Below are positions 34,919 to 48,562 of a stretch of 64,000 nucleotides of DNA, one piece after another. Position numbers and translations under genes: made by a program. Every line of letters starts with the position of its first letter. Within the stretch, counting starts at the first letter, position 1. Source of the stretch: Eutypa lata (lineage: Eukaryota > Ascomycota > Sordariomycetes > Xylariales > Diatrypaceae); the NCBI GenBank assembly GCA_022661535.1, contig JAKULF010000008.1:248001-312000 (forward strand). Direction: 5' to 3'. The notes below the pieces were generated by a model. It made no database searches. It was not told the DNA's origin and was given only the letters and a program-made list of their open reading frames with translations.

Positions 34919-37900
34919 TAACGTTTAATTAACGTTAAATTAACATTTAATATAAATTTAATAAAAATAAAAAAAAATAAAAAAATTAAAAAAATTAATA
35001 AAAAACTTTTAATAATTAATAAAAAAAAAATTATTATATTATAAAATTAAAAAAAAAATAAATAAATAAAAATTAAATATAAATTAAATATAAAAATTAA
35101 AAATTAATTATATAAATAAAAATAAATTATAATTATTTAAATAAATAAATTATATTAAATTTAATTAATTTAATATATAATAAAAATTAAACGATAATAT
35201 TAATATTACGTAATTACGCGATTTATATTATAATTAAAAATAATTATAATACGTTTTATTTTTATTTTATTTATTTTTTTAAATAATTTTATTATAAATA
35301 AATTTTTTTATTATTTATAAAATAACGAAATATAATAATTTTTTTAATTAAATTATATTTATTAAAAGTTTATTAATTAAATTTTTAAATTTTTATAATT
35401 ATAATAACGTTTACGTAATTTTAAAACTTTATTAAAATAATAAATTAATGTAATTATTATAAAAAAAAATAAAATAATAAAAAAAAATTAAAAAACGAAA
35501 GTAATTATATATTATAATTAAATTAATATTAATTTTATATTAAATAAAAAGTTAAAAATTTTTTTAAATATTATTCGTTTTATATTTAATCGTCGTTTTA
35601 TTAACGTTTATTTAACATTTAATTATTATTTAAAATAATTATATTAAATAAATAATATATTATATAAACGTAAAATTAACGTATATTAAATTAATGCTTA
35701 ATTTTCGTATAACGCGTCGTTTTATAAGCGATTTTAAATGTTTAAAACTTATACGAAACGTATAATTATTTTTATAATACGTTTATTTTACGTTAAATAT
35801 ATATAAAATTTATATTAAATAATATAAGTTTTATTTTTAATTAAAATATAATCGATTAACGTTTTTAATATAAATAAAACTTATATTTATTTTATATTAA
35901 ATATTAATTAAATATCGATTTAAATTAAATTAATACGATTATTTAAAATATTTAAAATCGTAATATAATAATCGTTAAAAATATTAATAAATTAAATTAA
36001 CGTTAAATTAACGTTTAATATTTATTAATATTAATAAGATTTTTAAACGATTAAATTATTATTTCGAAATATAATAAAAACGTATAAATAAATTATACGT
36101 TAAATATATATTAAACGTAAATTAAACGTTATAATTATATAATAAAAATCGCGTTTAATTTTAATTTTATATATAATATTTATTTCGAAAATAAAATAAA
36201 TATAAATTTAATTTAAATTAAACGTTAATAAAATATATATTAATTAAATAATAATATTAACGTTATTTTTAAAACTTTTATATAAATATTAATATAATAT
36301 ATATTTTTATTTTCGTTAAATAAAAGTTTAATATAAATTAATTTCGTATTTAATTAAAAACTTAAGCGTTATTATTATATTAATAATTAAATAAACGATT
36401 AATAATTTATAAATTTTAAATAAATTTACGTTAAATTAACGTTTAATTAACGTTTTAATATTATTTAAAAGTTTATATTTAAAAAAAATAATATAAAGTT
36501 TAATTTATTTATAAATTTAAATTTAATTAATATTTAATTTTCGTTAAATCGTTATTAAATTAACGTTTAATAATTATAACTTTATTAATGTTAATATTAT
36601 TTATTTCGATTTTATTATAAATAAACTTAAAGCTTTTATATATATTTAACGTTTATTTAATTAAAGTTTAATTAATATTAAATAACGTTAATAATTTTAA
36701 CTTTATAATTTAATAAAATATAAAGTTTTATTATAATATAAATTTAATTAACATTTAAATTATATTTATTTAATTCTTTAATATTTTCGTTTATTTTATA
36801 TATATAAACTTTTTCGTTTAAAATTATTCGTTTTATAAGCGTTAAACTTAAATCGAATTTATATTAAACGAAAATTTAATAATTTTAACGAAAATTTTAA
36901 TAACGATTATATATATAAAAAAAAGTTAATTTTTAAGCCGGCTTTTCGCGTTTAATAAACGTTTAATTTTTATTTAACATTAATTAATTTTTTTAAAATT
37001 ATCGTTATTTTTTTAAATAAAAAATTTCGTACGAAATTTTTTTATTTAAAGTGTTTTTCGTTAATAAGTTATTAAATAAAAAAAAAATTAAAAAAAAACG
37101 AAAATAAAAAAATTAATAAAATTAACGATAATAAAGTTAATAATAATAATTTATTAAAAATATAATCGTTATTTAATTTTAATTTAAAATTAATTAATAA
37201 TAAAAATATTTTAATTAATAATAATAAATAATAATAATAATTTATTAAATATATAATTATCGTTTAACGTTAATTTAACTTTGATTTATTTTTCGTTTAA
37301 ACGAATAATTCGAATATATTTATCGTTTCGTTAAATTTATAATAATTAACGAAAATTAATAAATAACGTTAACGTTAATAATATTAACGTTAAATAAATA
37401 ACGAAAATAAATTTTATATTTATTAATTTTTTTAAAAAAATAACTTTAAAGTAAATTAAACGTTATTTAAATATTCGTTTAACGAATATTTAAATAAAAG
37501 TTATCGTTTTTAATAATATAATTTATTATTATAATTTTCTTTATTAATATAAATATTAAATAAATATTTAACGTTAATTTAATTTATTAATTAATTATAT
37601 AAATTCTTTTATTTTATTTTTTAAAAATATAAGCGTTTTATAAATTATACGTAAGTTAAATTTAAATTAAATTATAATTTATATATTTATAAATAACGTT
37701 TTAAAAAAACGATAAAAATTAAAATATATTTATTAAACGTTTTCGTAAATTAATCTTTTATTAAATATACATTTAAATTAAGTTTATTATATATATAAAC
37801 GTAATTTATAAATTTTATATTTATAAAAATATAAAAAAGTTTAATCGTAAATTAATATTTTATTTATATTTACGTTTATTATACGTTAAATTAATATAAA

Positions 37901-40900
37901 AATAAACGTTATACGTTTTATTAATAAAAATATTATTATTTAAATAACGTTAAATTTTAATTTAATAAATATTTAACTTATATTTTCGATTTTATTTCGT
38001 AATATAATTTTTTTTTAAATATAATTATCGTTTTAAAAATAACGTTAAGCTTTTATTTAATTAACGTTTAACGTATATCTTTAATTTATTATAAAAAAGT
38101 TATTAAGTTTTACTTTTTAATTTACGTAATAACGATTAAATATACGTTAAAATAAATATTTTTAATTTATTTATAAGTTTTTAATATAAATTTAATTTAA
38201 ATTTAACTTTAGTTTTTTTTAAAACGAACTTTAATATTATTTATAAGTTTTTAAATTATTTATATATACGTTATTAACGTTTAACGTTAATTAAACGTAT
38301 TTTTTTTATTTTAATAATTTTTTAATTTTTAATTCGTTATAATTTATACTTTAATTTTTTTTTTTCGAATTTTTCTTTTTTTAAAGTATTTGTTTTATTT
38401 CGATATATAAGTTAATTTTTCGTTAAGCTTAAGCTTTATTCGTTTTAAATTATACTTTATTAGTTTTTTTATTAATTATTAATTTATTTATATTTAATAT
38501 TAATTTTATCGATTTTTTTTCTTTTAATCTTTACTTATATAATATAAAGTTAATAAGCGAATTAATCGAACTTAAGTTAAATTTATACTTAACTTACGTT
38601 AAACTTTAATAAATAAAAGTTCGTAATAACTTTTAAAATCTTTATTTAAATAATAAAATTAAAAAATTTAAATTTAAATTTTTAATTTTAAAATTAATAT
38701 TTAATAAAAATAAAATTAATGTTAAATTTATATTTAATAAATTATAAAGATTTATAAAGTTAAATAAAAAACGTAAATTTTTATAATAACGTATTATTTA
38801 TTTTTTTAAAAATTTATTTTTTTAAGTTAAATTTTAATTTATAAATTATTATTATAAATTATTTTTTTAATTTTATAAAAACTTTATAACTTTATTTATT
38901 ATAATTTTTATTAATTTATTTATAATATAAATAAATAAATTATAAATATTAATTTAATATATATTAAACGATTACTTAATATATATATTATAAAATAACT
39001 TTTAATAACGTTAATCTTTTTTAATAACGTTATTATTTTCGAAATATAAAAATTTTAATAAATTTATATATTTATAAATATATATTCGATTAATAAAAAG
39101 CATTTTATTTATCGACGTTATTAATTTAATAATAATTTAATCGATTTGTTTTATTTTAAATTAAAATTTTAATTTAAAATATATATAATTAACGTTTAAT
39201 AAAGATTTATTTTTTAATTTATTATTTATAATCGTTTATATCGATTAAATTTTATAATTAATATAATAACTTTTTAATTAAATAATTTCTTTTATATATT
39301 TTAATAAAGTTATATTAAACGTATATATAATAAAAAATTAAAATATATTATAAATGTTTTTTTTAAATATAATTAAAATTAATAAAGTTTAAATAATTAT
39401 TAAGTTTTAAAATAAATTATTAATCGTCGTTTAACTTTCGTTAAACGTACGTTTATTTATAACTTATTTATTATTTATATTAATTATTATTACGTATATT
39501 TTTTTATCGCCGTAAATATAATATTAATAAATTAAATAATTAATAATATTTAAAATATTTTCGAAAAGCTTTTTAAATATAATTATATACGCTTTATATA
39601 TATTTAAATTTATAAATATATATACATAAATAATAATATTTAAATTAAAAGTATTAATAAAGTATTAATTTAATAAAAGCTTAACGAAAATTTAATATAC
39701 GGTTTATTTTTAAGTTATATTTCGAAATTAAAAAAAAATTAATTTTGCTTTTTATTATTTTAAATAATAAATTTATTTATAAAAACTTTTATTTTTTAAA
39801 TAACTTTATTTAAGTTTTTATATAATATACGATTATAAAGTATTTATTATTAAATCGCGTAATAAAACGAATTTATTTGCGCTTTTTAAAAAGAATTTAT
39901 TTTATTTTATATTATTATTAAACGTTTATTTAATATTAATTTAATATACGTTTATTTTAACGTTATTTATTTATAAAATAATAACTTATTAAATATTTTA
40001 ATAATTATTATTTTCGAATTATTATCGTAACTTTTAATTTAACGTTAATTAATCGTTTATTAATTATAAATTAAATATATATATACGTTTTTTAATATTA
40101 AATTTTATCGAAATAACTTTTAACGTTAAATTTTTATATTTTTTTTATAACTTTATTATTATTTTATTTAATAAAAAACGCTTTAAAAGTATTAATAACG
40201 AGTTAATTTATACGAAACGTAAGTTAATTTTACGTATAATTAACGTTATAAAGTTTATACTTTTAATATATTTTATAACGTTTTTAATAAATTTTTTCGA
40301 TTTAAATTTTAATAAAAATAAATAATAAATATAATATTTTTAATATATAATAATTATATATAAAAATCGATTTATTATAAATAAAATAAATATATCGTAT
40401 AATATTTTTTAATTTCGTCGTTTAATAAAAGTTAAATTTTAAAAGTAATCGTAATTTAAACGTATAATTAACGTAAATTAAATAAGCGTTTAACGTTAAT
40501 TAATAAATAATTAAATATAACGTATTATATACGATGCGTTTTAAATTAATGCAGTTTATTTAAATATATGTTTTTTTTTTTTTTATTTTTTTTATTAAAT
40601 ATAACGTTTTTAAATAATTAATATTTAATTTAAATTTATAATTAAATATAAAAAAAGTTATATATTAAAGCTTTACGTTAATGTTTTTCGTATAATTAAT
40701 AAATAACAATTAAACGTACGTTAATTAAAAGTTTAATAAGTTTATAAATATTATTTATTTCGTTATATTAAAATATAAATATTTATTATTTATTATATAT
40801 ATAATTATATTCGTTATTTAATAATTTATAAAGCGATTTAAAATCGTTATTAAATAACTTTTTCGTTTCGTAAAATTTAATAACGTATATTTAATATTAA

Positions 40901-42198
40901 TTATTCGTTATTAATTTATATTTTACGTACGTTTAATATAAAATTAATTTTAATATTATTTTATATATTTTTTAAATAAACGATTTATATTTACATTTAA
41001 TATAAATAAAAATAATTTTATTATAATTTTAAATACGTTTTTTATTTTAATATAATCGTAAGTTTTTTAAAGTTATAAGATTTTTATTATATAATATTTA
41101 TAATATTTAATATTATTATAATTTATAATTATATATTAAATTTTATATAACGTAAGGTTTTTATTATTTAATGTTTAATATACGTTTAACGTATATTAAA
41201 TATATATTTATTTAAGTTATATTAATTTTAATTTATTTAATTTTAAATTTTTTTTTATATTTATTATATTAAATTACATTTTTAATATAATTAATATACG
41301 TTTATTATAAACTTAATATATATATTTATTTTTTTATTTTTTTAATAATTATAACTATTTTTTTTTTATAAATTTAAATGTAATTAAAAACTTTACGTAA
41401 TAAATTAACGTTATAATATTTATTAAACATAAATTATATTTTTATTTAAAATTATTTAATTTATTTTTTTTATTTATATATAAATATTTTAATAATATAA
41501 AACGATTTTATTATTTATTAATTTTAATTTCTTTATTTTCGATTATATATATTATTAAAAAGTAATTTTATAATAAGTTTTACGTATATTATTAATTTAT
41601 ATTAAATAATTATTTTATATTTATTTAATTTATATAATTAATTTTTATTACTTTAATTATCGTTTTTATTATATTATTAAAATCGATATTATATTTATAC
41701 GTTAAATGTTTTTATTTTAAATTTAATTATAATTTCGTTAATTTATTAACGTTAAATTTACGTTTATTTAATATTATACGTACGTTATTTATATATTTAA
41801 ATAATAATTTATTATTAAATTTATTCGATGTTTTTTAATTATTTAAATTTTATTTTTTATTTAATATATTATTTTTATTTTTATATATTTATTAATTATT
41901 ATTAAAATTATATAAAAACATTATTAAAAATATATTTATTTTATTTTTTTATTTTTATTATACGAAAATAATTAATAATTTTTATAATTATTTATTAAAA
42001 AAAAAAGTTATTTTTTATTTTTATTTTTTTTTAATATACGTTTAACGAAGGTTTTTTTTTCGTTATTTTTTTTATTATTTTTTTATAATTTAATAATTAC
42101 TTTTTATTTTTTATTATTAATTAATATATTTTAATATTAAATATTAATTTTATTTTTATTTATTTAAAATTATATTATATATAATATAATAAATATTT

Positions 42199-42394
42199 TA
42201 TTAATTTTATAATATAATTTTTAATTTCGATTTTAATTTAAAACGTTAATTAAATGTTAATTTAATTTAAATTAACGTTTAACGTTATTATTATATTAAT
42301 TTAATTAATTAAAAATTAAAATTTTTAATTTTTTAATATTAAATAAAGGCTTTATTGTTTTTAATCTTTTGTTAACTTTTTTAATCCCTTGGCA
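42199..42394 (-). repeat. Right terminal inverted repeat
   Basis: Inverse partner of 34723-34918; see there. Its outer end on the plus strand is ...AATCCCTTGGCA, after which normal-composition DNA resumes at once. Confidence 0.85.
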
Positions 42395-45292
42395 ATTGCG
42401 AGCTCGAAAAAAGACCAAATAAGTTATTTAAGGGGCAGATAGTTAGTAATATCACGTGATAACTACCCGCTGAGTAATTAAGTAGGCGCTCATTTGGAAG
42501 CCTTCCAGAAGAGGGGAAATTCCTGGCATAATAAACATTTTGACCTTTCCATTCGAGAAGCCATTGACTTGTTGTGTATAATTGACCTGTTTTGATCTGG
42601 ACGACCTGAGAACCACTCAAACGGCTCGCGGTATGAATATTTCCTACAGGTCCACCCGCGCTGATACTCACAGCGCTAAACCAGCAAATCAAACTGCTCA
42701 CCGTTTAACTAACGCAGTGTGTTGATCAGCTTCGAGAAGGATCGACATTAAGAAAGATCGACTCCCAAGGTATCACAAGTGGAATCGAAAATCGAACGAC
42801 TAGCTCAAATCTCGCCTTGTGGAAATTCAAGGTTGTTGACACAAATAGGCCACGGAGAATTTGCTACGCAAATCCGCACAGCTTCTCAGTTGAACAAAGC
42901 CTCAGCTAACTTGGTACATATGTAGTTACATATGTAGTTTAACACGTCTATGGCGTATTGGGGAATGTCCGGAGAGTGGCCAGTGAGTATTTTTTATGTG
43001 GCTTCTTGTACAGGTGCTGCTGCTACCGAGGAGATGATGCTTGAGATTGCGATAGCTTTCCTTTTCAATAGTTGAACATGGAGCTTATAAAACCAGTAGT
43101 GATTTACTTATGGTTATAAGAACTGCGGTATTTGGTAATTATAAGTTTCCAGTAGTATCATCCATTTTCTGGGGTTCATTAAGGGGTAGATAGGGACCAA
43201 GGGCACCAGCGCTTTCTCCATTGGTATCTTAGATATTTAAAGGCTGCAGTGAGGCATCGAATACCCCATACAGGTGGGTTGCCAAACTTGGATCGGTATG
43301 ATCAGATATCGGAATAGGGATTCATTTTCGGGCGCCCAGAATACATCTAACCGTCAACGGACAGTCTCATTTTGGGAAACCAGACATCCCGGCTTGGCAG
43401 GGTCTTTGGCGGTTGGCACCTAGTTGGGTATCAGCCACGGGATCTAAGCCACATAAATTATTATTATGAATCTAGCAGTTTATCTAACGCGTCATCATGT
43501 GCAGCACAGCATAGTTAACTACACAAGTTACGCAAAGAACCTCATACGAATAGCAAGTATACGCCTAGGCGGGTATGTCAAATACCAGTAACTAGAGGTA
43601 CATAGTAAAGAGTCTTCAGGAATTACCATAACGAATACCAAGTAATTAATTATACTGAAGTCAAAGTGCGTCTTACGTACATACGTACATAACTAGTCTT
43701 AATCATGATGAGTACGTATTTGTGTGCGTGTGTGGTAGGCATGTGCCACAAGCACAGGGACAATATTTGCACAGACGAAAATGCAGTTCCCGATTGATTC
43801 ATCGTGGCTAGCCAATCAGACAAAACAAACCTTATCCCACCGATCGTCTTGGCACTGCCACGCCCGGTTACGGTACACACCGCACAGTTCCAGTGCTTTT
43901 TTAACTACTGCGGATTGCGGATCCACACCGCCCACCAAGCCCACGATCCAAGCAGATGGGGAGGCCCGGGCTGCTGGCTGGCGTCTGGATGGGACGAAGA
44001 AGAAACAGAAGAAGAACAAGAGCGAGCGAGAAATGTGGACGGAATGATTAAGCTACACTAGCAACGCTGTTTGGTGGACCTTGGAAGAAGAAATGGCGAA
44101 CATTGCCACGTAACCGTGCAGTTCCTTCGTTGTACAATATCGCAGACATAGACGGGTTCACGTGGCATGATAGGTAAGGCAAGGTAATAAGGCGGGACAG
44201 AAAACACCTCATTGTGCGTGGGTAACAATCGGTATTTGTACGCATGTAGATAACGAACATTGATTCGTCTATCTGTAAAGTAAGCAGTATGAGTTACTAT
44301 CTGGATTAGGGAAACACAGAATGCCCAGCCCAACCCGATGAACAACGCAACCACAGGCTATTCTTTCAATATTTTCTGAAATCACAGACCACCAATGGGA
44401 ATACCCCTTTGTGGGGATGAATGCCCTGTTTGGTTTGTGCCTGGGTCTCGAATGCAACCCTCCAAGAAATACATCCTAGGTAGTTAATAGGCACGACAGG
44501 GCCTAGGCTTGATCTCCCGGTTAGCCAATGGCATTCTTTGCAGGCCGCGAGTGTGTGTGGGCCACAATGGGGTTAACTCAATTTCGGGCTGATTAGTGCC
44601 TTATGCAATCGCTTGCAATTGGCTATTTACCCCTGACGCTAGTGGATGGTCAGTGACTTGGTTCCTGACTAAATGGCGATCCTCAGGAGAGGAATGCAGC
44701 TAAATCACGTAGCCCAAATTACCGCCGTTGGTTAACAACAGGTTTTTTCCCTCTCTCTTTTGCCTCTACTGGCATTTCGTGCATGGGATGAAGGAGGTGG
44801 GGGGAAGAATTAAGAATCAGGATTGAATTGGGGGTGGATTCTCTGTCGGGTGGACAAAACCTGTATGTATGTACGTACCGACTGTTAGTCCCATGGATGC
44901 TGTACATATGTACATACACACATACAATCCTGCATCCTTACGCGGTGCCTTTTAATATATTAAGGAAAAAGCCCCCCTTTTATCTTCGACATTTCCCTTG
45001 TTCCTTTTCCTCCCTTCTTCTTTCAGGTGTTGTGAAACCAACGTGAATCGCTTCAGAACTTCGCCCATTAAAGTTCATTGTCACTCTTTTAACCACTAAA
45101 CCACGTCAACCAATTTCCAGTAGGCTTTGCCTCACAGTCACTCTTTAAACCCGACGCGTATTTTACTATCAATTTTTTGCCAATTGTAAATTCATTCAAG
45201 AAAGCAAAATTTGATTCACCTGAAACGAAACGAAACTCACGAATAACCAAACTTACCGAACAAAAAGTAACAAGCAAAGCTAGCACTCAAAA
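42395..45292. other. Intergenic, no supportable gene
   Basis: Normal composition resumes directly after the AT-rich element. Frames up to ~106 codons exist (42381-42701 minus, 44058-44354 minus) but none has family-like sequence or splice context. ACATATGTAGTT is directly repeated at about 42917-42941. The last 300 bp, with CT-rich runs (about 44980-45025), are the promoter and leader of the Asp f 4-like gene. Confidence 0.45.
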
Positions 45293-46309
45293 ATGCATAT
45301 CCAGAACTCCGTTCTCCTGCTCGCCGCCATGGGCGCCAGCAACGCCGCCGGTCGTGCCACCCACAAGCACCACCGCCACGCCGACCTCCACAAGGAGCGC
45401 GCCGTCGGCGATCTCGTCCACGCCGTCATCAACGGTGTCGAGGTCAGCTGGACCAACACCTACGACGGAGGAGCTGACAGCGGCGACGCTGCTGCTGCTG
45501 CTTCCTCTTCGACCCCCGAGGTTTCGGCCCCGGTGGCTGCCGCCTCCGCCAAGGTCGAGGTCGCCGCTTCCTCGACTCCCGCCGCCTCGTCTGAGACTGA
45601 GGCCACCTCCACCACCTCTTCCTACGCCACCGCTTCCTCGTCCAGCAGCGGCTCGTCCGACAACCCCGACGTCGTGACCTCGTACACGCCGTTCTGCAAG
45701 GCGAACAACAAGCGCGCGACCGCGGCGCAGATCGCCTACGTCGGCAACGTCGGGTCGGAGTGGGGCTGCAACCAGCTGCTGGTGGCCGAGGACATCGCGG
45801 ACCAGTACGACTACACGATCAAGATCACGGGGCAGAACACGGAGCCGTGGAAGGTGGTGTGCACGAACAAGATCGGGCCCGACGGGCTCATCGACGGGTG
45901 GTACAACGGCAACGCGGCGGTGGAGTTCACGCTGGCGCCGGGCGCGACGCAGTACGTGGCCGTGGACAAGAACACGCAGGGCATCTGCGCCGCGGCGCCG
46001 GGCGACTCGATCCCCGTCGACGCGCAGGGCGGCTACGCCTCCACCTGGTTCGAGTTCGACATGGCCAACGACAGCAACGACGGCTGGTCGGGCGCCGACA
46101 TCTCGTCCATCCAGGCCGAGGCCGCCGGCTTCACCGTTCAGGGCATGCAGACCTGCCACAGCGCCATCTGCTCGTCCATTTTCGAGGGTGACGGCGGCCT
46201 GTCCATCGACAACGCCTTCGACTTCGCCAAGAAGCTCGCCGACGGCCTGGGCCTCAACATCCCCACCGGCAAGACCCAGATCGACCTCGTCCTCGGCTAC
46301 ACCGGATAA
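45293..46309 (+). CDS. Secreted protein of the Asp f 4 allergen-like family
   Basis: Single exon, 338 aa. Signal peptide MHIQNSVLLLAAMGASNAAG, then a His-rich stretch (THKHHRHADLHKER) and AVGDLVHAVINGVEVSWTNTY, the usual start of Asp f 4-like proteins. A Ser/Ala/Thr-rich linker (about residues 62-125) follows. The conserved C-terminal domain has WGCNQLL, TEPWKVVCTNKIGPDGLIDG, WYNGNAAVEFTL, GGYASTWFEFDMAN and GWSGADISSIQA, closely following the family. The family is secreted, small and of unknown biochemical role, and some members bind IgE in people. Strong GC3 bias suggests high expression. No neighbour of related function. Complete and undamaged as far as visible. Confidence 0.92.
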   Translation: MHIQNSVLLLAAMGASNAAGRATHKHHRHADLHKERAVGDLVHAVINGVEVSWTNTYDGGADSGDAAAAASSSTPEVSAPVAAASAKVEVAASSTPAASSETEATSTTSSYATASSSSSGSSDNPDVVTSYTPFCKANNKRATAAQIAYVGNVGSEWGCNQLLVAEDIADQYDYTIKITGQNTEPWKVVCTNKIGPDGLIDGWYNGNAAVEFTLAPGATQYVAVDKNTQGICAAAPGDSIPVDAQGGYASTWFEFDMANDSNDGWSGADISSIQAEAAGFTVQGMQTCHSAICSSIFEGDGGLSIDNAFDFAKKLADGLGLNIPTGKTQIDLVLGYTG

Positions 46310-48562
46310 GGTTTTTTTCCTCGCCTTTTCTGAGAGAGAAAAAAAATAGAGAGGCTTAGGAGGTTTGTCTGGGTGGTGGGTTGTTGGAAACCCCCCCATA
46401 TCTGTCTATAAAACTTGGTTTTCTAAAATTTGGATGAGACAATCCAACATCGTTTACTATACCGCAAGGCCAAATTTTAGATAATCCTCCCCAGGTTTCA
46501 AATGTATCTAGGAATTGTGTACCTAAAAGCAAGGACTGGATGAATGACAAAATACACGCGTATCATTTTTCCACCAAGATCTACCTACACCCCATCTACC
46601 TACCTGCTTAACCTAGGAAAACCCGAGTGACGTTTAGGCCGAGCCCGTTGCTGCTGCTCTTGCTAGCTGTCGTTTCTTTTGTCATCGTTGTCGTTGTCGT
46701 TATTGTTATTGTCTATTAATATTGTTTGTATCTATTAAACATGTGAATACATACATACGTAATACTTTTTTCCCATTTGCTCACCCACATACCATCCGGC
46801 GCTACCTACCTTCCCATTAGTTCGCGCCAACCTGAAAAGTCGTTGGCGAGCCCCAGAAAACCTGACTCAGTTTACTTGCTTGCATCGGCGCCTTCTACGC
46901 GATCCAAGCTTGATCGTGCATTTGTAGCCAATCATCTCCACGCGCCATGTTGTTCTGTCTTGCTAGGACCGGTAGTAGCGCGGCGTAGCAATTCCAACCG
47001 AGCATAAGTGGGTACCTCACGTCCCTATCGATCCATCCCTATCTAGACACCAACTGGGGAAGGTGCTTCAAGGTGCTCCAACATGTCGGTATTATCTCGT
47101 AAATGATTTCATGGAAGATGCCGGAACTTCGCTATACTGGACGTATTATGTAATTATTTGCCGGTCAGATGCATGAAAAATTATATAGTTGCCCAAATAT
47201 TTTCCTGCTAAATGAATGGGTCAATTATCTACACTATCGGTAGTGGAAATTTCAGACGGTCCCACGTGCTAACTACTGCAAGCACTTTGCGAACGTCTTT
47301 TGCCAAGAGGGGGGAGGGTCTATCTAACGTGCCTACCATGCCGACGTATATATCTACATTGAGTACATTTGCTTGGTCCGCAGACGGGCAGTACAACAAT
47401 ATAGACTAGTAGGGCCGACTATAAATTTCTGATTCTTAGACATGGTTGCTATGGAACAGAATTTTCAAATTCTTGCCGCCTGGCAACATCTATAATCGGC
47501 GATTGCGTACCTTTTGACCTAATGCAGAGTCTGTAGACGGACTACGGTCTAGAAAGGATCGGATCCAAGGTGACTCATCTAGCATATGAAAAGGTGTGGT
47601 ATACATGTATGCTTCCCCTTCTCTTGCTATAGACGTGTTATCGTCGTAATCGCTTGGTCCGTCTACATTGAAATCTCTCACTGTTCGCATAGGTGGCTTA
47701 GATGTGGGTGGCTTCATTCCCGTCAGCTAAGCAATAGCCGGCCTCGCACTTTCTCCATCCTTAGGGCGAAAAACGCTGAGCCAGTCTTGATAGTAGTCAG
47801 AGTTAGTGTTCTGAATTAGGCACACCACCCCATTCTCTTAGTAGACATGCTTGGGAGCAGGAAAGGGAGGTTCCTGGACTTCTCGTAGATGCTAAGCTTT
47901 TAACATAGATCTAGACCACGTAGTGGACGCAATCTGCATTGACATCCGTCTTTGGGAAATACACAATAGCTATTATGGACTTCATATCAGAGTCCTCGCT
48001 AAAAGTCTAGTCTCGTCGAAAGTGGCTTTACAACAGAAGTAAGGCCAATTGGTATCTGATCTGATATACCTGCTTGATACTGCTGCGACATAGAATCAAA
48101 CAGCACATGGTCCCTACCTACCGTTAAAGTAGTCGAGTATAGTTCAAATCACAATGGCATATTAGGACCTAGGTGTAGAACCACAAGAAGTCTCAGGTTT
48201 CCATTACCTCTAGATGAACCTATTCTGCATATAACTATAGGTTATCCTGACAAGAGACCAATTGGCCGATAGCTAAGGCGTGAGAACCTATTCCTCCTGG
48301 AAAAGACTGGAATCAAAGGGTATTTTGCCCCGACTCCTACACGCGCCACAACTCCCCTCGTAAATACAAAGCTGTGCCTCCCTATACCGTAATATCGCAA
48401 GACCATCCTCCGTCCTTTGTCGTTTCTGGAACGAAGAGAGCCAATAGACTATTCATAAGCGCAAAAGATTAGAACAAAACTCCATGCAAAGTGAAAAACA
48501 AACGCGGATCGGTCACTTACCAAGCTGCTTATTATTCTCAGTAGGCCAGGCCGCACACCCTC
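46310..48562. other. Intergenic, no supportable gene
   Basis: The first ~60 bp after the stop are T-rich, probably 3' UTR. TTGTCG/TTGTTA triplet-like repeats lie at 46678-46715. A minus frame at 47490-47717 (75 codons from a true ATG) has a balanced composition but no recognisable motif and no partner exon, so I leave it uncalled. Confidence 0.4.

Larger units (their letters stand above)
34723..42394. mobile_element. RIP-degraded 7.67-kb DNA element with ~196-bp terminal inverted repeats
   Basis: A sharply bounded block of extremely AT-rich DNA without any frame of 60 codons or more on either strand. Its ends are inverse copies of each other (34723-34918 and 42199-42394). CpA and TpG are almost absent inside; the few remaining C and G are mostly in ACG/CGT, AAC/GTT or AGC/GCT contexts. 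That is the footprint of repeat-induced point mutation acting on CpA. The coding content is unreadable, so the transposon superfamily is not known. The termini can be read as CAGGGGG (left) and CAAGGGA (right), CAGGG-like as in hAT elements, but the target-site duplication is not clear: 8 bp at each side, ATAAGTGC and GCAATTGC, agree at five positions and differ by transitions at two more. Confidence 0.8.

Noticed and set aside
34723..42394. Centromere-like or mitochondrial insert
   Set aside because: Matching terminal inverted repeats with transition-only differences, sharp edges and absence of any mitochondrial gene or ORF favour a RIP-mutated transposon.
45287..46399. 370-codon open frame on the minus strand
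   Set aside because: It is the antisense shadow of the Asp f 4-like gene, caused by strong GC3 bias; its sequence is Val/Gly/Arg-rich without family features.
47490..47717. 75-codon minus ORF with a true ATG
   Set aside because: Composition is plausible, but there is no motif, no joining exon and no neighbour support.
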